Shown here piece after piece: positions 16,003 to 32,294 of a stretch of 64,000 bases of DNA. This stretch comes from Sediminivirga luteola (GTDB lineage Bacteria > Actinomycetota > Actinomycetes > Actinomycetales > Brevibacteriaceae). Below the pieces are notes generated by a model, which worked only from the letters and a program-made list of their open reading frames with translations, ran no database searches and was not told the origin of the DNA. Where the stretch lies: the NCBI RefSeq assembly GCF_014639315.1, contig NZ_BMFY01000015.1:49007-113006 (forward strand). Reading direction: 5' to 3'. Position 1 is the stretch's first letter. Each line of letters starts with the position of its first letter. The position numbers and the translations under genes were made by a program.

Positions 16003-18385
16003 ACCGCAGCGGCCCGCCGGCACGTCAGCGCGGGAACTCTCCTCTGAGGAGTCCCTCGTGCAGCCGCATCGTGACGCTGGAGCGGATGCGCAGCCGCGCT
16101 CTGACGTTCAGCCGGGTGCGCAGCCGGCCCCTGGACCGGAGGCGCAGCCGAGGCCTGACACCGGGCCGGAGGCACAGCCGAGGCCTGTGAGGGATCAGGC
16201 GCGTGATGGACGGGCCGGGAGCGCCGCGCACCCGGCTCCGGTTCCGGCGGAGAACCGCCCGGAAGCCGCCGAGGGCTTGTCTGAGGCGGTATCCGCCGCC
16301 GCGCCGGCTGCGGAGCCTGCCACTGCGGCGCCTGCTGCGGGATCGGCCGCTGGCCCGGCCGCATCGGCGCACGGCCTCGTCCGGGCAGTGGTGAGCACCG
16401 CGCCCGTCCCCGGCGCGGACCTTGAACGGCTGGCAGCGGGCCTGAACGTCGGGCCGGCCGAGTTGGCGCCGCTCCTCGACGCGGTGCGCTCCGCCCGCGA
16501 GGAGGTCGCCTCGCTGCGGGAGCGTCGCCGCGAACTGACCGCTCTGGCCGACAGCGCCCGCATCATGGCCAACGCCACCGATGTGGAGGAAACCCTGGCG
16601 CATGTGGTGCGGCTGGCGCACAACCTCGTCGTCTCCGATGTGACATACCTGTCGGAGTACTATCCGGAAACCGGGGATCTGCGGGTCCGCGCCACCCAGG
16701 GCGCCGCCACCAGGCTCTTCGCCACGCTTCCCGTGCCGCAGGGATACGGCCTGGCCTCCTATGTCGCCGAGACCCGCGCTCCGCATGCCGTCCACGACTA
16801 CCTGGAAGCGGCGCATCTGCGGCATCACGGCCCGATCGACACCGCCGTCGCCGAGGAACGGCTGGTGTCCCTGGTCGGCGTGCCGCTGATCTCCGGGGGC
16901 ACCGTCCTGGGCGTGCTGTTCGCCGGGACCCGTACGGCGCACCGCTACAGCCCCGAGGAGATCGCGATCCTCAGCGCCCTGGCCGACCACGCGGCGATCG
17001 CGCTGCTGCGCTCGTTCAAGCTCGGCGACCTGGAGCGCAGCGGCCAGGAGGCGGCCACCGAACTGGCCCGCTGGGAACGGCTCTTCGCCCACCACCGGCA
17101 CGCCTCGGAGATCGTCGACGCGCTCTTCGCGCAGGTCCTGGACGGTGCCGATGTGCACCGCGTCGTGGCCCGGCTCGCCGCCGCACTCGACCGCTCACTG
17201 CTGCTGGTCGACGACGACGGCCGGATCCTGGCCGACTCCGCGCACCGGCCGGGGCACCGCTTCACCGAGACCACCCTGCTGGCCGCCCTCGGTGAAGGGG
17301 GCACCGCCGGAGGCACGCAGTACCGGCCGGCACCGGAATCCGCCACGGTCGAAGGCACCGTCGCGGTGCCCACCGGCGCCTCCGGGGCGCTGCACCTCAT
17401 CATCGAGCGAACGCCTGTCCCAGGAGAGCAACTGCACCCCGAGACGGTGGCCCGCGGCGCGCAGACCTGCGCCTTCGCGTGGCTGCTGGGGGAAGCCGGA
17501 CGCGTGCGCGAGGACCAGCGCCGGGATCACCTCCTGGCGGAACTCCTCGGCCAGACCTACGCGCCCGAGAGTCTGCTCGGCGCCGCCGCCGATGCCGGTC
17601 TCACCGCGGCCGGACCGCTGCGGCTCTGCATCGTGGACGGCCCGCCCGGGCGGCTGCGCGCGCTCCGCTCGCGGCTGACGGCGCAGATCTCCGCCGGCGT
17701 CCTGTGCGGGATGCACGCCGGGCACCTGGGCGTCCTGAGCGCGGAGGACTCCTCGGCCCCCGTGCTCCAGATCGTCCGGCAGGCGCTCGAGCCGGGCACC
17801 GGCCTGCTTGCGGCCACCGCCATCGCCGGTGAACCCGCCGGCGCTGAACCCGTACCCGCTTCTCGCTCCGGGACGTTCTCCGCGGGCGCGGCCGCGCCGG
17901 ATCCAGGCGATGCCGCCGTTCCGGGCACCCTTCGGCATGACGGAGCCGCCGGCCCTCGCACGCGGCCGGACCCGTTCCGCCAGGTGCGCGCGCTCTGGGA
18001 CGACTGCGTCCGTGCCGTGTCGGTCCAGCGGGCCCTCGGCTGGGGCGCCGAGGTCGTCGACGCCGGTTCCCTGCTGCCGTACGCCCTGCTGCAGGGCATG
18101 GACCGCGCCCGGTTCGATCAGTTCGTTGCCGCCACCATCGGCGCGGTGCTGGAATACGACGAACGGCGCGGTGCGAACCTGTTCGAGACATTGCGCGCCT
18201 ACTACGATGCGGGCCGAAGCATCAGCGCCGCGGCGCAGGCCAGCCGGTTCCACGTCAACACCGTGTCTCAGCGCCTGTCCCGGGTCGATGAGCTCCTGGG
18301 CGCAGGCTGGCGGGATGCCCAGCGCAGCTTCCTGGTGGAGACCGCGGTCCGCCTGGTCCACCTGGACCAGCGGCTGCGCGGCTGA
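15986..18385 (+). CDS. PucR/CdaR-type transcriptional regulator with GAF domain
   Basis: This regulator is about 799 residues long. The first 150 residues are a low-complexity Pro/Ala/Gln segment with imperfect repeats (EAQPRPDTGP-like). A GAF sensor follows at about 188-335 (DVEETLAHVVRLAHNLV; LVGVPLISGGTVLGVLFAG), then a middle region, then the PucR C-terminal helix-turn-helix at about 725-795 (NLFETLRAYYDAGRSISAAAQ, then FHVNTVSQRLSRV). Family members activate purine, amino-acid or aromatic catabolism in response to a ligand. The GTG at 15986 is preceded by AGAGG and overlaps the GntR gene by 17 bases. The mevalonate-degradation operon follows 492 bases downstream, and I infer it is a target. 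Confidence 0.8.
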   Translation: MPSDAEPQRPAGTSARELSSEESLVQPHRDAGADAQPRSDVQPGAQPAPGPEAQPRPDTGPEAQPRPVRDQARDGRAGSAAHPAPVPAENRPEAAEGLSEAVSAAAPAAEPATAAPAAGSAAGPAASAHGLVRAVVSTAPVPGADLERLAAGLNVGPAELAPLLDAVRSAREEVASLRERRRELTALADSARIMANATDVEETLAHVVRLAHNLVVSDVTYLSEYYPETGDLRVRATQGAATRLFATLPVPQGYGLASYVAETRAPHAVHDYLEAAHLRHHGPIDTAVAEERLVSLVGVPLISGGTVLGVLFAGTRTAHRYSPEEIAILSALADHAAIALLRSFKLGDLERSGQEAATELARWERLFAHHRHASEIVDALFAQVLDGADVHRVVARLAAALDRSLLLVDDDGRILADSAHRPGHRFTETTLLAALGEGGTAGGTQYRPAPESATVEGTVAVPTGASGALHLIIERTPVPGEQLHPETVARGAQTCAFAWLLGEAGRVREDQRRDHLLAELLGQTYAPESLLGAAADAGLTAAGPLRLCIVDGPPGRLRALRSRLTAQISAGVLCGMHAGHLGVLSAEDSSAPVLQIVRQALEPGTGLLAATAIAGEPAGAEPVPASRSGTFSAGAAAPDPGDAAVPGTLRHDGAAGPRTRPDPFRQVRALWDDCVRAVSVQRALGWGAEVVDAGSLLPYALLQGMDRARFDQFVAATIGAVLEYDERRGANLFETLRAYYDAGRSISAAAQASRFHVNTVSQRLSRVDELLGAGWRDAQRSFLVETAVRLVHLDQRLRG

Positions 18386-18431
18386 GCTCCCGAGGCTGGG
18401 CCCTCGCACGGAGCCCTGCGGGCAGGCTCCC

Positions 18432-18597
18432 GGCGTTGAACTCTCGCATCGAGCCCTGCCGACGGTTCCTGGTGCTGAGCTCTGTCGTTGAGTCTGGTGC
18501 TGGGTCTTGCCCGCAGCCCTGGCGCTGAACTCTCGCGTTAAGCCCTGCCAGTAGCTTCTGGCGCTCAACTCTGGCGTTGAATCCTGCCCGCAGTTGG
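18432..18597. repeat. Diverged tandem repeats between PucR gene and mvaA
   Basis: About four related units of 38-50 bp begin with forms of GGCGTTGAACTCTCGC and contain GAGCCCTGCC or TCTTGCCCGC. They start near 18432, 18471, 18521 and 18560. Identity between units is moderate. The stretch 18386-18877 holds no gene; besides these repeats it contains the direct repeats at 18611-18654 and presumably the mvaA promoter. Confidence 0.6.
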
Positions 18598-18610
18598 CGG
18601 ACATATCGGG

Positions 18611-18654
18611 TGCATGCCACATTCTCCGATCGTGATCGTGTGTGTGCCACACAT
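18611..18654. promoter_or_regulatory. Direct repeats, candidate activator sites for mvaA
   Basis: TGCATGCCACAT (18611-18622) and TGTGTGCCACACAT (18641-18654) share TGYRTGCCACAY and start exactly 30 bp apart, about three helical turns. A small palindrome CGATCGTGATCG lies between them. They stand about 220 bases before the HMG-CoA reductase gene. Binding by the PucR-type regulator is a guess from position. Confidence 0.4.
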
Positions 18655-18877
18655 ACCTCGCCTGGCTCGCCATTCCTAGGTTGGTAGCAGCCATCGGCAG
18701 GTGCGCGTTGCTGCGCCGCCAAGCGGCGGGAAGTCCGTCGCGCCGCCTCCGAGCGGAAGCGAGTGAAGCGTCCGGGCCGCGCCCCGGCGCGGTCACGCAC
18801 GGCGGCCGCCGCCCAGCCCGCCCGGTGGTCTGCCGCACGGCAAGCTCGTCACAGCGTCGTCACGAAGGAAGGTCGCC

Positions 18878-20161
18878 ATGCCCCGTTCCCGATGGTCGGG
18901 AATCAAAGATCTGTCTCCCGCCGAGCGGCTCGCCGGACTGCGGGAGCGCACCGGACTGAGCGAAGTCGATCTGGCGGCGCTGGCGCCGGAGCAGGGCCTG
19001 AGCGTTGACGGCGCCGACCTGATGATCGAGAACGCCATCGGCGTCCTGGGCGTGCCCGTGGGCCTGGCGACCAACTTCATCGTCGACGGTGAGGGCGTCT
19101 TCGTGCCGATGGCCACCGAGGAGCCGTCCGTCGTGGCCGCGGCCAGCAACGCCGCCCGCCTGGCCCACGCCACGGGAGGCTTCCGCACCAGTTCCACCGG
19201 GCCGGTCATGCAGGCCCAGGTCCAGGTCACCGGCCTGCCCGATCCGCACGGCGCCCGCGCCGCGGTCCTGGAACACCGCGAGGAGCTCATGGCCGCCGCG
19301 AACGAGGTCGACCCGGTCCTGCGGAGACTCGGCGGCGGCTGCCTGGACGTCGTGGCCCGCATCGTGGAGACCCGGCGGGGCACCCACCTCGTCGTGCACC
19401 TGGTCGTCGATGTGCGTGACGCGATGGGCGCCAACGCCGTCAACACCATGGCCGAGACGCTCGCGCCCCGGATCGGCGAACTCACCGGCGGCTCGCCGCT
19501 GATGCGGATCCTGACCAACAAGGCCGACCGCCGGCTCGTCACCGCGCGGGCCGTGTTCCGCACGGCGGACATCGGCGGCGCAGAGGTCGCCGAACGCATC
19601 CTCGACGCCGCGGCCCTGGCCGAGGCCGATCCGTACCGCGCCGCGACCCACAACAAAGGCATCATGAACGGGGTCTCCGCCGTGGTCCTGGCCACCGGCA
19701 ACGACACCCGCGCGGTCGAGGCCGGATGCCACGCGCATGCCGCCCGCGAGGGCGGTTACACCTCACTGAGCCGGTTCGAAGCCACCGCGGACGGCGACGT
19801 CGAAGCGACCGTGGAACTGCCGATGCCGGTGGGACTCGTCGGCGGTGCCACCCGCTCCAACCCCACCGCCCGCGCGGCCTTAGGCGTCGTCGCCCCGGAC
19901 TCGGCTGACCGGCTCGGCCGGATCATCGCCGCCGTGGGCCTGGCACAGAACTTCGCCGCCGTGCGGGCACTGGCCGACGAGGGCATCCAGCGCGGGCACA
20001 TGACCCTGCACTCCCGCACGGTGGCCATCGCCGCCGGTGCCCGTCCGGACGAGGCCGGGGAGGTCGCCCGCCGCCTGGTGGCCTCCGGTGTTGTCCGCAG
20101 CGACCGTGCCGAGGAGATCCTGGCGGAACTGCGCGCGGAGCGGGGAGCGCAGGGCGGATGA
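18878..20161 (+). CDS. mvaA: Hydroxymethylglutaryl-CoA reductase, degradative (class II)
   Basis: This 427-residue class II HMG-CoA reductase oxidises mevalonate to HMG-CoA with NAD when acting in catabolism. The N-terminal IKDLSPAERLAGL and ENAIGVLGVPVGLATNF (catalytic Glu51) are diagnostic, as are NKGIMNGVSAVVLATGNDTR (catalytic Lys near 259 and Asp near 276) and RGHMTLH (catalytic His near 373). Length and lack of a membrane anchor fit the Pseudomonas mevalonii type enzyme. It is translationally coupled to HMG-CoA lyase (ATGA), which points to breakdown and not to isoprenoid synthesis. The start follows GAAGGAAGG at good spacing. Confidence 0.93.
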   Translation: MPRSRWSGIKDLSPAERLAGLRERTGLSEVDLAALAPEQGLSVDGADLMIENAIGVLGVPVGLATNFIVDGEGVFVPMATEEPSVVAAASNAARLAHATGGFRTSSTGPVMQAQVQVTGLPDPHGARAAVLEHREELMAAANEVDPVLRRLGGGCLDVVARIVETRRGTHLVVHLVVDVRDAMGANAVNTMAETLAPRIGELTGGSPLMRILTNKADRRLVTARAVFRTADIGGAEVAERILDAAALAEADPYRAATHNKGIMNGVSAVVLATGNDTRAVEAGCHAHAAREGGYTSLSRFEATADGDVEATVELPMPVGLVGGATRSNPTARAALGVVAPDSADRLGRIIAAVGLAQNFAAVRALADEGIQRGHMTLHSRTVAIAAGARPDEAGEVARRLVASGVVRSDRAEEILAELRAERGAQGG

Positions 20162-21111
20162 CGCTGCACTCCTTCGACACGCCACCCGGCGCCCGCGTCA
20201 GCCCGCCGGCCGGCGCGCCCGCGCGGGCGAGGATCCACGAGGTCGGGCCCCGGGACGGACTGCAGGCCGAACCGCTCCCGCTGGACGCGGAGCTCAAAAC
20301 CGGTTTCGCCCGCGGGCTGCTCGGCGCCGGCGTGTCCTCGCTGGAGGTAGCCGCGTTCGTCCACCCGGCCCGGGTCCCGCAGATGGCCGACGCCGAAGCC
20401 GTCGTGGCGGGCATTGGCCGCCCCGCGCCCGGCGTCCGGCTGACCAGCCTGGTGCCGAACGAACGCGGACTGGACCGCGCGCTCGCCGCCGGCGCCGACG
20501 CGGTCGCCGCCATCGCCAGCGTCACCGAGTCCTTCGCCCGGGAGAACATGGGCATGACGCGGGACGAGAGCCTCGCCGCGGCGGTCGGCGTGACCCGCGC
20601 CGCGAAGGACGCCGGGCGGCATGTGCGCGGCTATCTGTCGATGTGCTTCGGCGATCCCTGGGAGGGCCCGGTCGACGTATCCGAGGTGGTCGAGTCCGCC
20701 CTGGTGCTCGCCGAAGCCGGCAGCGACGTCGTCGTGCTCAGCGACACCATCGGCGTGGCGCACGCCGGGCAGGTCGAGACGGTGCTGGAGGCGCTCGCCG
20801 CGGCCGGCATCCCGGGGGAGCGGCTGGCCGCGCACTTCCACGACACCTACGGCCAGGCGCTGGCGAATGTGCGTGCGGCATTGCCGGCCGGCGTCGCGGA
20901 GTTCGACGCCTCCGCCAGCGGCCTCGGACGATGCCCGTTCGCACCCGGCGCTACGGGTAATCTCGCCACGGAAGATCTGGTCTGGATGCTGCACGGCCTG
21001 GGCTACGACACCGGCATCGATCTGCGGGCGCTGATGGGTGCCTCGGATCCGGTGGACCGGGCGCTCGGGCGGACCACGGCCTCGGCGGTGAAGAAAGCTC
21101 TGTCGGCCTGA
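20158..21111 (+). CDS. mvaB: Hydroxymethylglutaryl-CoA lyase
   Basis: This 317-residue TIM-barrel enzyme cleaves HMG-CoA to acetyl-CoA and acetoacetate. Key features are HEVGPRDGLQAE (the substrate-binding Arg-Asp), LTSLVPNERG, the metal-binding HFHDTYGQALANV and the active-site loop ASGLGRCPFAPGATGN, which keeps the catalytic cysteine. It overlaps mvaA by four bases. Together the two enzymes turn mevalonate into central metabolites. No HMG-CoA synthase or acetoacetyl-CoA enzymes are nearby. Confidence 0.93.
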   Translation: MTLHSFDTPPGARVSPPAGAPARARIHEVGPRDGLQAEPLPLDAELKTGFARGLLGAGVSSLEVAAFVHPARVPQMADAEAVVAGIGRPAPGVRLTSLVPNERGLDRALAAGADAVAAIASVTESFARENMGMTRDESLAAAVGVTRAAKDAGRHVRGYLSMCFGDPWEGPVDVSEVVESALVLAEAGSDVVVLSDTIGVAHAGQVETVLEALAAAGIPGERLAAHFHDTYGQALANVRAALPAGVAEFDASASGLGRCPFAPGATGNLATEDLVWMLHGLGYDTGIDLRALMGASDPVDRALGRTTASAVKKALSA

Positions 21112-21181
21112 GGCCGGCAGCGAGTACGACGCCCGGCACCACCGGTGCCGGGCACATCACGTGAGAAGGAAAGGGGACGCA

Positions 21182-21676
21182 ATGTCGCGCTCACCCGAGC
21201 CGGGCACGCCCGGCGATCCCGGGACGGCTCCCGTTCCCGGCCCCTCCGGGGAGACGAAGGGGCAGTATCTCTTCGTCTGGAACGACACCGTCAGGGGAAA
21301 CCGCCTCGTCATCGGCGTGGTCATCGGCATCGTCTGCGCGCTCGTCGGGCTGTACGGGGGCCGCGCACTCATCGGCCTGTTCATCAGCGAGGAGGAGCTC
21401 ATCGACGTCTGGTCCCTGGTGACCGGCATCGTCGGCTGCGTCGTCGCGGGCTTCATCACCGCGATCGCCTTCCGGCCGGCCCGCGTGGTCAGCGAGGACG
21501 CGCACGAGTCGGGACGCATCGCCGCCGCCGTCGAGGAAATGGCCGCCGAACCGCAGGGGCTGGGCACCCTGGAGGAGGCCAGCGAGCTCTCGCGCCGCGA
21601 GATCGAGGAGGCCGGCCTGACCGAGGTCTTCCGTGAGGCTGAGGCGCGCGCCGCCCGCGAGGGGAGTGAGCGTTGA
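21182..21676 (+). CDS. Small membrane protein, TctB-like partner of a TctA-type permease
   Basis: This 164-residue protein has a disordered Pro/Gly-rich N-terminus, two clear membrane helices (about 40-60 and 75-100), and a charged helical C-terminus (SRREIEEAGLTEVFREAEARAAREGSE). I do not recognise the family with confidence. Its position directly before, and four-base overlap with, a TctA/DUF112 permease suggest the small-subunit (TctB) role, though TctB normally has four helices. The ATG at 21182 follows AAGGAAAGGGG. Confidence 0.6.
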   Translation: MSRSPEPGTPGDPGTAPVPGPSGETKGQYLFVWNDTVRGNRLVIGVVIGIVCALVGLYGGRALIGLFISEEELIDVWSLVTGIVGCVVAGFITAIAFRPARVVSEDAHESGRIAAAVEEMAAEPQGLGTLEEASELSRREIEEAGLTEVFREAEARAAREGSER

Positions 21677-23067
21677 TGGAGATCCTGCTCCAGGAACTGC
21701 CCATCGCGATCCTGATGGGCCTCATCGGCGCCATCGTCTTCGCCCTCATCGGCGTGGTCTCCGGCACCGACGAGACCGCCACGCTGGCGCCGCTGACCCT
21801 CGTGGTCATCCTGATCGGCGTGCCGCCGGCAGGCGTCTTCACGTTCTTCCTGGCGGGCGCGATCTCCAAGCACATGACGCATGCCATCCCGACGATGCTG
21901 ATCGGCATACCCGGGGACACGATGGCGGTGCCGCTGCTGGACGACGCCGCCCGGATGCGGGCGCTGGGCGTGCCGCATATCGCCCTGCGCAAGGCCGTCT
22001 CCGGCGCGGTGATCTCGTCGTTCATCGCGGTGTGCGCCGCGGTGCTGTTCGCCTGGCTGCTCTCGCCATTCGGGGACTTCATCGGCGGCATCGCCCCGTG
22101 GCTGTTCCTGGTGGCTGCGGTCGGCATCGCGTACTCCTCGCCGGCCAAGCTGGCCGGCGTGCTGGCGCTGGTGCCGTTCGTGGCGCTCGTCCTGGGCCTC
22201 CAGGCATGGACCGGCACGCACGAGGTCGCGCTCACCATCAGTTACTTCCTGGGCATCGCGATCGGGCCGATGATCGTCGACCTGTTCGCGGTCCTGGCGC
22301 CGCTGGGCCGGGCCGAACTGCGCCGGGACGAACCCTCCCAGGTGTACCTCGCCCCGGACACCGGGTTCCGCAAGGGCGGTTCGCGCAGCTTCCCGAACCC
22401 CTTCCGGATCCTCGACCGGCGCCAGGTCACGGCGGTGGCCGCCACCTCAACGATCTCCTCCGCCACCTTCGTGTTCTCGCCGGTCGCCATGACCGTGCTG
22501 ATGGGCGAGCTGGTGCGCGCGCGGATCAAGCAGGGTTACCAGCGGCTCAGCAGCACCCTCACCGCCAAGAACGGCACCACCGAGTCGACGTACATCGCCG
22601 AGGCGCTCATCCCGCTGATCGCCTTCGGCCTGCCGCTCAGCCCCGTGGCCGCCGGTCCTGCCGCGCCGCTGTTCAACGCGCCGCCGGTGTTCGAGACGAA
22701 CCCGGAGACCGGGACCATCGACAATCTCTCCACGGCCCTGTCGACCTCGCAGTTCTTCGCCTACGGCCTGCTGGCCGCGGTGCTGGCGACGATCATCGCC
22801 TACCCCTTCGCCATGCGGTACGCGCACGCCGCGGCCCGGTTCGTGGTCACCAAAGTCAGCCACGAGGCGATCATCGCCGCGTTCGTCGGGCTCGTGGTCG
22901 TGGTGAGCCTGTGGGAGGGCGGGATCTTCGGCCTGCTGGTCTCGCTCACGGTGGGCCTGGTGGGCGGCATGCTCATCCGCATCGTCAAGGTCCACGCCGG
23001 CGTGCTGTTCATGGGCTTCTACGTCGCGGTGCTCAGCGTCCCAGGCATCCTGGCGGTCTTCTCCTAG
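21673..23067 (+). CDS. TctA/DUF112-type permease, candidate mevalonate transporter
   Basis: This 464-residue membrane protein with 10-12 helices belongs to the large permease subunit family of tripartite tricarboxylate transporters (DUF112). It starts ILLQELPIAILMGLIGAIVF and contains the TctA-like stretches SGTDETATLAPLTLVVILIGV, HAIPTMLIGIPGDTMAVPLL and STISSATFVF. Those systems need a periplasmic TctC binding protein, and none is encoded here. Because it is locked to mvaAB and the small membrane gene, I infer that it imports mevalonate or a related hydroxy acid. That link is by gene context only. Confidence 0.75.
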   Translation: MMEILLQELPIAILMGLIGAIVFALIGVVSGTDETATLAPLTLVVILIGVPPAGVFTFFLAGAISKHMTHAIPTMLIGIPGDTMAVPLLDDAARMRALGVPHIALRKAVSGAVISSFIAVCAAVLFAWLLSPFGDFIGGIAPWLFLVAAVGIAYSSPAKLAGVLALVPFVALVLGLQAWTGTHEVALTISYFLGIAIGPMIVDLFAVLAPLGRAELRRDEPSQVYLAPDTGFRKGGSRSFPNPFRILDRRQVTAVAATSTISSATFVFSPVAMTVLMGELVRARIKQGYQRLSSTLTAKNGTTESTYIAEALIPLIAFGLPLSPVAAGPAAPLFNAPPVFETNPETGTIDNLSTALSTSQFFAYGLLAAVLATIIAYPFAMRYAHAAARFVVTKVSHEAIIAAFVGLVVVVSLWEGGIFGLLVSLTVGLVGGMLIRIVKVHAGVLFMGFYVAVLSVPGILAVFS

Positions 23068-23089
23068 CGGTCTTCTCCTCGCGGCGGAG

Positions 23090-23160
23090 CCCGTGGTAGG
23101 CGCGGGTCACGGTCCGTGGCGTGGACGGGTCACGGCGCGTGGTAGGCGCGGGTCACGGCC
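23090..23160. repeat. Direct repeats GTGGTAGGCGCGGGTCACGG
   Basis: Two identical 20-base copies start near 23092 and 23140. A diverged third copy (GTGGCGTGGACGGGTCACGG) lies between them, giving a period of about 24 bases. A TAGAAT -10 hexamer (23163-23168) for the pirin gene follows directly. Confidence 0.75.
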
Positions 23161-23198
23161 GGTAGAATGGCGAGCGCCGCGACCGGTGAGGAGACGCC

Positions 23199-24305
23199 GT
23201 GACGAATCCCGAAGCCCGCCCCGCCGAGGTAGAGTGCGCGCCCGCCTCCTGCGCCGAGTCGATCGAGGTCCTCACTCCCCGGGACGTCCCGCTCGGCGGG
23301 CCGCGCGCCATGACGGTCCGGCGGACCCTGCCCCAGCGGCAGCGCTCGCTGATCGGTCCCTGGTGCTTCATCGACCATTTCGGTCCCGACGACGTCGCCG
23401 CGACCGGCGGCATGCAGGTGCCGCGGCACCCGCACACCGGCCTGGCCACCGTCACCCTCCTGGTGGAGGGGAACATCGAGCACATCGATTCGACCGGTTT
23501 CGCGAATGTGGTCCGCCCGGGCGAGGTCAATCTGATGATCGCCGGACGGGGCATCTCGCACTCGGAGTTCTCCGCCGACGGGACGCGCACGCTGCACGGC
23601 GTGCAGCTGTGGTACGCGCTGCCGGACGCGTTGCGCCACGGGATGCCGCAGTCGCAGCATTTCATCGCCGAGCCGGTGGGCGTGCCCGGTGGAACGGTGC
23701 TGACCTACCTGGGCTCGTTCGCCGGGCGTGCCGCGCCGATCGACACACGGGTACCGGCTCTGGCGGCGGAAGTGCGGATCGACGCCGGCGCCGAGCTGGC
23801 TCTGGACCTCGACCCGGAGTACGAGCACGGGCTGCTGCTGGACTCCGGGACGCTGGAACTGAGCGCCGCCGATGCCGTGCGGCAGCTCGGCCGCGATGAG
23901 CTCGGCTATCTGCCCGCGGGTCCGTCCCGGCTGCTGCTCCGTGCCGGCGACGCCCCCGCGCGGGCGATCCTCATCGGCGGCAGGCCCTTCGGCGAGCGCA
24001 TCGTCATGTGGTGGAACTTCATCGGCCGCTCGCATGAGGAGATCGTCGCCTACCGGCGTGCCTGGCAATCCGAGATCGGCAAGGACGATGCCGGCGCCGG
24101 CGCGGCGACGGGCTCCGGCGGCGATGACGGGAAGGCCCCTCCGGCTCAGGGCTCTGGTGCAGCCGCGGGCGGGGAGGACGCCGGTGGCGTGAGCGCGGTG
24201 GAGGACGCCGGCTCCGGCCGGCGCTTCGGCACGTTCCCGCCCGGGACGCCGGCGCCTTTGCCCGCCCCGGTCCTTCCAGAGGTCCGGCTGAGGCCGCGCG
24301 ACTGA
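23199..24305 (+). CDS. Pirin family protein
   Basis: This 368-residue bicupin of the pirin family has the N-terminal cupin signature CFIDHFGPDDV, PRHPHTGLATVTLLVEGNIEHIDS with the metal-binding histidines, GRGISHSEFS, and a C-terminal GERIVMWWNFIGRSHEEI. Pirins are iron-containing proteins; some have quercetinase activity and others act as redox-sensing partners. The last 75 residues are a low-complexity Gly/Ala/Asp-rich tail beyond the normal family length of about 290. The GTG start follows GTGAGGAG. The gene lies where ribosomal genes (rplJ, rplL) often precede rpoB. Confidence 0.87.
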   Translation: MTNPEARPAEVECAPASCAESIEVLTPRDVPLGGPRAMTVRRTLPQRQRSLIGPWCFIDHFGPDDVAATGGMQVPRHPHTGLATVTLLVEGNIEHIDSTGFANVVRPGEVNLMIAGRGISHSEFSADGTRTLHGVQLWYALPDALRHGMPQSQHFIAEPVGVPGGTVLTYLGSFAGRAAPIDTRVPALAAEVRIDAGAELALDLDPEYEHGLLLDSGTLELSAADAVRQLGRDELGYLPAGPSRLLLRAGDAPARAILIGGRPFGERIVMWWNFIGRSHEEIVAYRRAWQSEIGKDDAGAGAATGSGGDDGKAPPAQGSGAAAGGEDAGGVSAVEDAGSGRRFGTFPPGTPAPLPAPVLPEVRLRPRD

Positions 24306-24521
24306 CCCCGTGGCAGGACGACCGCCGCCGCTCAGACCGTCCTGGCCCGTCCTAGCCGCGATATGGCCGAAACAGTCGCGTCGACCGTGAATATCTGGGC
24401 AACGCGGCCTGGTCAGATCAACCAGCCGCCGAACGGGGCGGCAAGGCCCGTGGGACTGCGGTCCACGGTTCCTGGTGCTGGTGCTGGCGCGGGCCGGGGG
24501 AGCGCGGCATCCCGGCGTGCC

Positions 24522-24550
24522 TTGCGGGGAGAGCCGGGGCGCGCTAGACT
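24522..24550 (+). promoter_or_regulatory. rpoBC promoter
   Basis: TTGCGG (24522-24527) and TAGACT (24545-24550) with a 17-base spacer form a good housekeeping promoter. They leave an rpoB leader of about 100 bases. The rest of 24306-24658 holds no gene or clear repeat. Confidence 0.65.
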
Positions 24551-24658
24551 GTATCTTTGCGTTGTAATGTGCCTGTTCGTGCCTTCATATGGCGGTGGGT
24601 CGAATAATTCCGAGGCCAGCAACGATCGAATCGAAGCAGAATCATCGGAAGGATCCCA

Positions 24659-28138
<3,480 letters not shown>

Positions 28139-28221
28139 CGAGGAGCGCACGCTTTTCGTTTCAGACCCCTACCACTACCGATCACTGACGAGACTGACAG
28201 TCAGGAAAGAGAAGGATCTAC

Positions 28222-32097
<3,876 letters not shown>

Positions 32098-32107
32098 GCG
32101 CTCCTGC

Positions 32108-32153
32108 GATGCCGCCGGTGCTGCCCCTTCACGGGCGCGGCACCGGCGGCATC
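32108..32153 (+). terminator. Hairpin after rpoC
   Basis: A 14-bp stem, GATGCCGCCGGTGC (32108-32121) with GCACCGGCGGCATC (32140-32153), begins 11 bases after the rpoC stop. GCCGTTTTA follows. It is the likely rpoBC terminator. Confidence 0.8.
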
Positions 32154-32240
32154 GCCGTTTTACGCCCTGGCCGGCGCAGGTGCGCTTTGACCGGCCTGGA
32201 CATCATGCCCCGGGGCGGTCACGCCACAGGCAGAGACGAA

Positions 32241-32294
32241 AGACAGCACGAAGGGCCGGTACCCGGTGACGGGTACCGGCCCTTCGTGCTGTCT
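32241..32294. terminator. Perfect 24-bp stem hairpin
   Basis: AGACAGCACGAAGGGCC and seven more bases pair perfectly with their complement at 32271-32294 around the six-base loop GGTGAC. It lies between the convergent ends of rpoC and pfkA and could stop transcription from both sides, although U-tracts are missing. The remaining bases up to 32586 show no gene. Confidence 0.75.

Noticed and set aside
24306..24658. Missing rplJ-rplL before rpoB as a sign of a rearrangement
   Set aside because: rpoBC is separated from ribosomal genes in several actinobacteria and has its own promoter here, so absence alone means little.
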